Positions 21,523 through 28,951 of a DNA stretch of 28,951 nucleotides are shown in pieces. Origin of the DNA: Tetrahymena elliotti 4EA (lineage: Eukaryota; Ciliophora; Oligohymenophorea; Hymenostomatida; Tetrahymenidae). How positions within the stretch are numbered: the stretch's first letter is position 1; each line of letters opens with the position of its first letter. The notes under the pieces were generated by a model that saw only the letters and a program-made list of their open reading frames with translations, made no database searches and had not been told where the DNA came from. The DNA lies in assembly GCA_000231825.2 (NCBI GenBank), contig JH720295.1, positions 667,504 through 696,454 of the forward strand, written 5' to 3'. A program made the translations under genes and the position numbers.

Positions 21523-23269
21523 TGGAAATAAATTTATTGAAGAAGAAGCAAAAAATATTGGAATATATTTATAAAAGTGCAAAAATATCAGTTCTTTGAA
21601 TCTCTATCTTATCTGAGGTAATTTTGCTAAATTCTGATTTTATAAGTCTTTTAAAAATATTAAGGAATAACTAAACAAAGTAAATAAATAAGTAAGTAAA
21701 AGCTGCTTTTGATTAAGTTTTAAACCTATTTATTATATACTTATTTCTTTATTTCATACTTTCGATTTTCTTATTTATCTCCATTAATTTTTAAAACCAA
21801 TTTATTATATTTTGAATAGTTGTAAAAATCTTGACGCGAAAGGGGTAAAAAGTGTTGGAAAGATCTTATAATAGTGCCAAAAAATAAGTTCTTTGATTCT
21901 CTATCTCGAGTAATTTTATAAAATATAGATTTAATTATGTTTAAAATCAAATCATTAATTCAGTGCGAAAGAAAGAAGGAAAATAAATCAGTAATTAAGT
22001 ACTACTGTAACTGTAATTAAGGTCTCTAATGAAGGCCTAAATTAAAAAAAAACTATTTTGATATTAAAAAAATAATTAATTTTGTCTCAAAATATCCTAA
22101 AAAATTATCAAAATCTATTTTGATATGCTCAACAATAAAAAAATATATTCAGAAGCTAGAAATAATTGATTTATTCTGCTAATTAAAAACAAATTTATTT
22201 CTTAAAAATATTTTTTCTTTATTTTTTTACTGAAGGTGCAAACTCAAAATTAAGTTGCAAAATTAAAAAAAAATTATTTTTAGGCTTGCACCTTAAATTA
22301 AATCTCTAAAAGTAAGTAAAAAGCTGATTAAATTTAATTATTTATTTATTAAATAATTAGAGAATTCATCTAATTATTCATATTTATTTGCTTATTTACT
22401 TATTTCTTACTTTCAATTTTCTTATCATCAAAAAAAACTAAAATCAATTTGTTATTTTCTGAGCAGTTACAATAAAATTGGAGCTGAAGGAGCAAAAACT
22501 GTTGGAATGAGATTAGAAAAGTGCAAAAATATCACTTCTTTGAATCTCAATCTTTAGTAATTTTTGTTAAATACTATTAAGCTTTTCAAAGAATTAAAAT
22601 AAATTAGAAAGTAGTAAAAAAATTTTTTTATTTTGTAGTGGAAATAAACTTGGTTCAGAAGGAGCAAAAAATATTGGAATGAGCTTAGAAAAATGCCAAA
22701 GTATCAGTTATTTGAATCTTCATCTAGGGTAATTTTTTAGATACTGATTTAGTTATAATTAGGTTATTAAACAAATTGCTTAACAAAATAAGAAAAAAAG
22801 AAAGTAAGTAAATAAGTAATTAGTAAATAAAAGCTGCTTTTTATTTAACATTTATTTATTCGTCAAATAATCTACCAATAAATATTTATATTTACAGATT
22901 ACATTAATTCTTACTTTCAAAAATTTCTTATTTATTACTTGATATTTTTAATAAAATTAAACAAATTTGCTATTTTCTGAGTAGAAGGAATAATATTGGT
23001 ACAGAAGGAGCAAAATATATTGGAATAAGCTTACAAAAGTGTCAAAATATCATTTCTCTGAATCTTAATATTAGGTAATTTTGTTAATCATAGATTTAAT
23101 TAGATTTTCTTTCAATTTTCACATCTATCTCAGCTTATTTGCAAAGCAGATTATAACAAATTTGTAATTTTCTGAGTAGTTTGAATAATATCGGTTGAGA
23201 TGGAGCAAAATGTATTGTGAAAAGCATAGAAAAGTGCTAAAATATCAATTCTTTGATTCTCTATATAAA
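21523..23269 (+). repeat. LRR exon array of unit E (6 exons)
   Basis: Exons: 21523-21617 (95 nt, 5-bp duplication and TGA), 21820-21909, 22467-22556, 22639-22728, 22985-23074, and 23180-23269 (90 nt but with TGA at 23196). Introns vary widely: 82 nt (22557-22638) and 105 nt (23075-23179) are internally deleted forms, while 557 nt (21910-22466) contains an inverted-repeat element. Exon length is held at 90 while introns change freely. Confidence 0.88.
22011..22300. mobile_element. CTGTAATTAAGG inverted-repeat element, copy 2
   Basis: The left end is CTGTAATTAAGG (22011-22022); the right end is TTGCACCTTAAATTA (22286-22300). Internal inverted pairs include AAGGTGCAA (22233-22241) with TTGCACCTT (22286-22294). 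It lies in the second LRR intron of unit E. The right flank (CTCTAAAAGTAAG) resembles those of the copies at 13684 and 27217. It is more diverged than the 27-kb copy and has no coding capacity. Confidence 0.55.
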
Positions 23270-23561
23270 GTAATATCGTTAATTACTGATATAATTAGGT
23301 TTATAAGCAAATGATTAATTAAGCACAAAAGAACAAAATAAAATGAAAATTAAGTAGTAAATAAATCTGCTTTGATTAAATAATTATTTAGAGTAAACTA
23401 TCAATAAAGAAATGTATTTATACTATTTATTTATTTATTACTTATTTTATATTTTTAAAATTTTTAAAAGTGATATCACAAGAAATGAAAAAGAAGCATA
23501 AAATTTAAAATTAAAGCTTTTAAAGGCAAAAAGATTAGCTTTTCTTGAAATTCATTTTTGA

Positions 23562-24684
23562 ATGATGAAACAAACATATTGTTAGATGTGGAATTATTTT
23601 TTAGTTGAAGGATACATCCATTACAAAATAATATAATTTTTTTTATTGTATTTTATAAGAATTTTTATATTTTGTTTTTAAATTTTAATAATGAAAATAA
23701 TTTTAAAAATATATTTTAAAAGTTAATTTTTAAGATAAATTAGCTAAATTTACACTTAATTATATTATATTAAACATAAAATAATAATTTTAACATAAAA
23801 ATGTCTATTCAAATACCAAATTTTGTGTTTTGTTAGATAGAGAAAGCAAATATTTTTACAATTAAAATACTTGAAAAAATAATGATTGCCCTTTTTTTAA
23901 TATTTAGAAAGAAACTACAAATAAAATCACTAAGTTAAATCTATTCATTTTTAAAATGGAAAATTCAGAATTAAATAATGATTTAAATAGAAAAAAGAGT
24001 AACCTCCTCCTCTAGAAAAGGAGAAAATGATGTTATGAATAATCTTTAAGATTACAAATGCAGGAAATTAATTAATTACATTTGATAACATAAAAGAATA
24101 TTAAATTTATTAAGGGAACTATATTGTTCATTTTTATGTATTTATAAAATCTAACTTAAATAAGCACTGCAATATTTCAAAAATAAACTAAATTTGAAAG
24201 AAAAAGCTAGTTTTTTTTCTTTTTTGTATATTGTTGAAGGTAGCCTTTAAAAATCAAACAATTAATAAACAACATATTGAAATATTTTCGGGGTATATGT
24301 ATAATATAAAAGTCCGTGGGTTTTATTTTGCATCAATAAATGATAAATTATTAAATCTGATATTTGTTTGCTTATTTTGTTTGACCTCTATAAATAAATC
24401 TATTTACTTTTATCAATTAAAATTAGATTTTAAATATCTTTATGATATCTAATTACTTTAAAAAATAATTAGTATTCCTATATATTAAATGTTATTTTTA
24501 GTTTATTTTAAAATTTAAATTAGTTTATTGATCTTCTTTCTTTAAATTCTTCAAAATCTTTAAATTATTACATTTATTCATTTTCAGAAGATTCCAAACT
24601 TTCATATTTTAAATAATTTTATTTGTTTGAAAATAGGATTTATGAACAAATAAAATGATAAATTTATGTAATTTGTATTAAAAT
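23562..24684. other. AT-rich intergenic region between units E and F
   Basis: It holds no convincing gene. A short frame at 23956-24030 (ATG-GAA-AAT-TCA to TGA, 24 codons) includes a C-C-T-C-C-T patch, but nothing supports expression. An open stretch around 24231-24452 with a small GC-richer patch (TTTTCGGGGTATATG, 24286-24300) has no ATG-led frame of note and no domain I recognise. Confidence 0.5.
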
Positions 24685-24696
24685 AAATCATTAAAT

Positions 24697-24800
24697 ATGA
24701 ATTAATCTATCATTTAATCTTCTCAAAATATTTTGAATTGCTTTAATATTTATAAGTCTTCCATATTTCTTTAAATATGTTCTTTTATTCTTATTTGTTT
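24697..24800 (+). promoter_or_regulatory. Conserved upstream block of unit F
   Basis: The block reads TATGAATTAATCTATCATTT, CTCAAAATATTTTGAATTGC, and CTTCCATATTTCTTTAAATA followed by TTTGTTTACCAT, as before units A and B. About 90 bp downstream is a small palindrome-rich patch, GCATGCCATGTATGCATGCA (24888-24907), about 150 bp before the start codon. Confidence 0.4.
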
Positions 24801-25030
24801 ACCATAATAATATATATAAATTTAATATGTTTAACTTTTTTTTTTTTTTGATATTTTATATAATTTAAAAAATATATGAATAACCAGCATGCCATGTATG
24901 CATGCACACACAAGAGAATTTCATTTTCATGAAAAATCTTTTTGATTATCAAACAGTTAGAATATTTAATATGCCTTTTATTCTATGTAAACTAAAACAT
25001 ATTTTTGTAAACTAAGAAAAAAGTAATTTC

Positions 25031-25060
25031 TAAGGAGAAAATAGATAAATAATATGGGCA
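25031..25060 (+). promoter_or_regulatory. Conserved leader around the start codon of unit F
   Basis: TAAGGAGAAAATAGATAAAT leads into AATATGGGCA with ATG at 25054. The same leader precedes unit D with only G/A differences, and the last part (ATAGATAAATAATATGG) precedes A and E. Its constancy, together with A-rich context just before ATG, supports this start for the family. Confidence 0.55.
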
Positions 25061-28000
25061 ATAAAATATCAAAGAAAGGGGAATCATTTACAACCCACGG
25101 AATAGCAGAGCTAGAGGAAAAAACAATTTAAGATTTTCTCAAGAAAAATAAATATGAATATCTATAAGTGTTAGGGAAATCGGATCTCTCTGTGGTAGTT
25201 AAGGCATTTTCAAACAAAACATAGTGCTCAGTAGCGATTAAAATTCTTTAGACTATCAAAGGGCAAAACAAGATTGATTTAAGATAATTCAAGATCCTGT
25301 CAAAGCTTAAGAATGAGAAATATGTCTTGCAAATTATTGAAAAGATTTAAGATGATTAACTAGGATTAATTGCCATAGTTACTGAACTTTGCAGTATTAA
25401 TATTGATTATTAAAATAATTATCATTTATTTACATAAAATTATCATAGGCAATTTAACGACAATATTTGACTTAAACTAACTTGACTATGAATAAGTCTT
25501 AGCTATGGCATACCAGTTGTTGAAGGGTTTGCATATCCTCTAAGAAAATGGTATTATTCATGGCAATATTAAGCCTGAGAATATTTTGTTTAGCAAATAA
25601 AAAAATCAGTTCTTGATTGGTATAAAATTGATAAGATTGAACCAAATTTTGAAATAACTAATTTATAAAAAAGCTGATTATGGATTATCTAATAAGATCA
25701 TGACCAATTCCTCTTCTTAGAAAAATTTGAATGTAAAATGAATGAATTATTTGAATTAATGGATTTATTTCTTTTATAATTATAAAGTCCCTTTAGGACA
25801 ATGTTTGTTACAAGTCTTCAGAAATTATGAACTAGATAAACCATGAAACAAGAACTGTAAATACAATATCTCATACAAATAAATTTAAATTAATAAATAA
25901 ATTTGAAAGGTTGATGTTTTCTCAATTGGCTTAATCTTAATTGAAGCTTTTCTATAGAGAAAGCTAGCTCCTATAGAATGGAAGGAATTGAAATGTTAAA
26001 GCTTATTTGCAGTAATTCCTTGCTTGTAAAACTCTGAATAATTAGAATTTGTTAATAAAATACTGTCCAAAATGGTAGAACCAAATAAAGATTTAAGGCT
26101 TTAGCCAATATCTTTACTTTAAAATTTAAATTCGTTTAATATCAATGAAAATTCTCTTCTGAAGCTAAGAATAAAAAATCGACTAAGTAAAATTTGCATT
26201 TAGGAGATTGATGAAATAGTGAAAGCAATAGATTATGACATTGTAGAAATAAAACTTCCGTAAAATTTAATTAACAAACAAAGAAAAATTTACTTTTTAT
26301 TTAAAATATGAATAACTAATTTAATTTTATTTTAAATAAACTTATTAATTAATTAACAAATTCTACTTATTCTAAAATAAAAAGAAAAAAATTTATTTTG
26401 ACTACTTTATCTTTTTTTAATTCGCTTAAAATCTTTTTGAATTCTAGATTTTGTTTGATTAAATTATTTCTTTCTTTCTTTCAGTATCTTATCATTAACC
26501 TAATTTTCAAAACAAATTTTGTATTTTTTTAGTTGTAGAGATAATCTTGGATCAAAAAACATTAAAAAAATTGGAAAGTTCTTAGAAAAGTGCTCTAATA
26601 TCAGTTCTTTAAATCTAATTCTTTGGTAATTTGATTAAATTTGTTTTAATTAGGTTTTTAAGCAATTGATTAATTAAGTATTAAACAACAAAATTAATTA
26701 AGTAAAAGCTGTTTTTGATTAAATTTAATATTTATTTTTAATCACACACCAATCTATTTAATTGTTTATTTACTTATTTCTTATTCCCAATTTTTTTTCT
26801 TATTACTTTCTATTTTCAAAATAATTAAACAAATTTGTTACTTTCTGAGTAGTCACAATAATCTTGGTGCAGAAGGAGCAAAATAAATTGGAATGAGTTT
26901 AGAAAAGTGCCAAAACATCAGTTCTTTGGATCTTGATCTTTGGTAATTTTTTTTAAATTGTGATTAACGAATCAAGCAAATGATTAATTAAGAATAAAAA
27001 AATGAAGGAAGAAAAGTTAGTATACGTTGTTGCTGTAATTAAGGTGCAAATTCTTACTTAAGCGTAGATTTTTTTGAAAAATTATTTAGAATACACCTTA
27101 ATTATTAAGTTTTTCTAAAATTTTTTAGTATTTTTCAATTCTGAAAAACAAACATTAATTTTAATTAAGGTTCAAAATTTTAAAAATAAATATTTTGGGC
27201 CTTCACCTTAATTACAGCTCTATGGTAAAAGCTGATACTGATTAATATTAAATATTTATTAATTAAATAATCAACCAATCAATCAATTAATACATTTATT
27301 TATTCTTTTTCTATTTTATTATTAATCACTTCTTATTTTCTGAGTAGTGGAAATAAACTTGATGTAGAAGGAGCAAAAAATTTAGGAAAGAGCTTAGCAA
27401 AGTGCCAAAATATCAGTTCTTTGAATCTCAATCTTCAGTACTTTTATTAAATAAATACTCATTTAATTTTTAAGCAAATGATTATTATGGACAACAAAAT
27501 ATATTAATAAGTAGTAGATAAAATCTGCTTGAAGAAATAATTATTTATTTATTAATCAAACAACCAATAAATTTTGATTTTATTTACTTATTTCTTTATT
27601 TGTTAATTTCCATTTAATTATTATCTATAATTTCTTATTTTCTGAGTAGAATCAATAATCTTATATCAGAAGGAGCAAAAAATATAGGAAAGAGCTTAGA
27701 AAAGTGCCAAAATATCACCTCTTTGAATCTCAATCTAGGGTAGTTTTATTAAATACATATATAATTAGGTTTTAAGGAATTGATTAACTAAATATGAATG
27801 AAAGTAAATAAATAAATAAAAAACTAAATCAAAGTAGGTTTTGATTAGTTTTTAATTTATTTATTCATCAAACAACCAGTTAATATTTATTTATTTACTT
27901 ATTTCTTACTTTCAGTTCTCATATCAAAAACTTCTTATTTTCAAAATAAATTAAAATCAATTTATTTGTTATTTTTTATTAGTTAAAATAATATTAATTC

Positions 28001-28943
28001 AGATGGAGTAAAAAATATTGGAAAGAGCTTAGAAAAGTGCCAAAATATCACTTATTTAAATCTCAATCTTTCGTAATTTTGTTAATTTTTGATTTAATTA
28101 AGTTTTTAGGAAAATGGTTAATTAAGTACAAATGATAGAAAGTAAATGTGTCAGTAGCAAAAAAAATCTGAATAATCTTACATATTTATTTATTAACCAT
28201 TTAAAACTTATTTTATTATCTCTTACTATTAATTTTATTATTTATTATTCTTAATTTCAAAAAAAATAAAAATAAATTTGTTATTTTTTGGGTAGTTTCA
28301 ATCAAATTGAAGCATAAGGAGCAAAAAATATTGGAGTGAGCTTAGAAAAATGTCAAAATATTAGTTCTTTGAGTCTCAATCTTCAGTAATTTTTACAATA
28401 TTTATTTAATTAAGCTTTTAAACAAGAGAAAATTGTATTAAAAAAAGAAAGAAATTAAAAGAATAAGAAGAACCTGCTTTTTAATATTTATTTCTTTACT
28501 TATTACTTTCAATTTTCTTATCTCTTGCTTCTTATTCTAAAAACAAATTAAAACAAATTTATTATTTTCTGAGTAGTGGAAGTCAACTTAGTGTATATGG
28601 AGTAAAAGATATTGGAATGAGCTTAGAAAAGTGTCAAAATATTAGTTCTTTGAGTCTCAATCTTCAGTAATTTTCTTCAATATTTATTTAATTAAGCTTT
28701 TAAACAAGAGATTGATTATGTAAAAAAAAAGAGAAATTAAATGAGTAAGTGGAATTTGCTTATTTTTCTTTACTTATTACTTTCAATTTTCTTATCTATT
28801 ACTTCTTATTGTATAAAAATAAATTTCAACACAATTTATTATTTTTTGAGTAGGTCAAATTAATTATATCAAGAAGGAGCAAAATATATTGGAATGAGCT
28901 TAGAAAAGTGTCAGAATATCAGTTATTTGAATCTCAATCTAAG
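25054..28943 (+). CDS. Unit F: intact pseudokinase-LRR protein (3' end off window)
   Basis: All 13 exons seen are open and every intron is GT-AG. Kinase exons: 25054-25393, 25449-25619, 25674-25732, 25788-25856 and 25910-26259 (989 nt, 329 residues plus 2 nt), then eight LRR exons. M-G-N-K-I-S-K-K fits an N-myristoylation signal, and no signal peptide or membrane helix follows. Landmarks: degenerate Gly loop L-G-K-S-D-L-S, Lys63 in V-A-I-K, hinge T-E-L-C, catalytic loop H-G-N-I-K-P-E-N (Asp replaced by Asn153), D172-Y-G, C-Y-K-S-S-E-I-M at the APE position, V-D-V-F-S-I-G. A four-codon deletion in helix C (E-K-E-I of unit E) removes the usual Glu partner of Lys63. ATP binding is conceivable; normal catalysis is unlikely. 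The last exon lies beyond 28951. Confidence 0.88.
26539..28943 (+). repeat. LRR exon array of unit F (8 intact exons)
   Basis: Exons: 26539-26625 (87 nt; an alternative acceptor at 26532 would give 93 nt, both in frame), 26853-26942, 27348-27437, 27650-27739, 27983-28072, 28296-28385, 28577-28666 and 28854-28943 (90 nt each). Consensus elements per repeat: N-N-L-G-A-E-G-A-K-N-I-G, then S-L-E-K-C-Q-N-I, then S-L-N-L-N-L with a split Arg/Ser codon. Introns are 187-243 nt except 26943-27347 (405 nt), which carries an inverted-repeat element. The repeats at 28296 and 28577 and their following introns are very alike, marking a recent unit duplication. Confidence 0.93.
27033..27217. mobile_element. 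CTGTAATTAAGG inverted-repeat element, copy 3 (best preserved)
   Basis: This 185-bp element has ends CTGTAATTAAGGTG (27033-27046) and its reverse complement (27204-27217). It is built of two successive foldbacks: TAATTAAGGTG (27036-27046) with CACCTTAATTA (27094-27104), and TTAATTAAGG (27161-27170) with CACCTTAATT (27204-27213). It lies in the second LRR intron of unit F and accounts for that intron's extra length (405 nt against about 220). There is no coding frame. Confidence 0.65.
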
Positions 28944-28951
28944 GTAATTTT

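Larger units (their letters stand above)
20078..23561 (+). pseudogene. Unit E: intact kinase-like domain, damaged LRR part
   Basis: Kinase exons 20078-20429, 20479-20649, 20705-20751, 20807-20875 and 20925-21274 are open with GT-AG sites. This is the most kinase-like copy: loop L-G-N-G-D-F-Y-Q-V-V, Lys62 in L-A-I-K, F-E-K-E-I helix C, D157 in Q-S-D-I-K-P-E-N, then D-Y-R (Gly of DFG replaced), C-Y-K-S-P-E-V-M and V-D-V-F-S-I-G. The start is M-D-N-K, so the myristoylation Gly is lost. The first LRR exon (21523-21617) has a 5-bp tandem duplication (TATCT-TATCT) that puts TGA at 21614-21616, and a later LRR exon has TGA at 23196-23198. The last exon, 23471-23561, is open. A truncated product of kinase plus one LRR is possible. 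Confidence 0.7.

Noticed and set aside
23956..24030. 24-codon micro-gene starting ATGGAAAATTCAG
   Set aside because: Too short to judge; no conserved leader, splice site or homologue seen in the other spacers.
24231..24452. A 73-codon plus-strand gene
   Set aside because: No ATG at its start, no recognisable domain, and with TGA as the only stop, frames of this length arise by chance here.
25394..25448. Apparent frameshifts in all kinase copies after the hinge (T-E-L-C) and before the DFG-like motif
   Set aside because: The length differences fall inside short GT-AG introns (25394-25448 and 25620-25673 in unit F, with equivalents in B and E). Removing them restores the frame and gives a canonical L-I-A-D-Y-G alignment.

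Overview
The window looks like nuclear, very probably macronuclear, DNA of a ciliate of the Tetrahymena type. It is roughly 80% A+T. TAA and TAG fall inside conserved exons where related copies have CAA or CAG, so they read as glutamine, and TGA is the only stop (ciliate nuclear code). Short GT-AG introns are everywhere. Read with the standard code, the real genes break into pieces. The species is an inference; the code and the exon structure are read directly from the sequence.

Nearly everything belongs to one tandem gene family, all on the + strand. A complete gene has an N-terminal protein-kinase-like domain of about 325 residues in five exons (short introns of about 47-61 nt, phases 1, 1, 0, 0). 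This is followed by a long row of 90-nt exons, each encoding one 30-residue leucine-rich repeat (LRR) of the ribonuclease-inhibitor type, with every intron in phase 2. A last exon ends in a basic 'K-L-L-K-x-K-R-L-V' tail. I call the units A-F.

Layout: 1-173, tail of an upstream LRR gene. Unit A 1233-5344, a frameshifted pseudogene. 5710-6640, a kinase-less decayed LRR array. Unit B 7605-11245, open wherever it can be read but crossed by an 869-bp N gap. Unit C 11764-16017, a pseudogene lacking the kinase N-lobe but with nearly intact LRR exons. Unit D, a broken half-kinase at 17420-17900, then an unrelated 0.7-kb interval, then an LRR array at 18721-19611 without a last exon. Unit E 20078-23561, an intact kinase part with LRR lesions. 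Unit F 25054 to beyond the window end, fully open in all 13 exons seen. The spaces between units are AT-rich and hold only conserved upstream and downstream blocks copied with the genes.

The kinase-like domains all lack one or more standard catalytic features, so the proteins are probably mostly pseudokinases. Units B and F start Met-Gly-Asn-x-Ile-Ser-Lys, a good N-myristoylation signal, and there is no signal peptide or membrane segment. My working model is a membrane-tethered, cytosolic pseudokinase-LRR scaffold family evolving by birth and death. Small inverted-repeat elements sit in four LRR introns, and two truncated arrays begin beside the same short GC-richer sequence.
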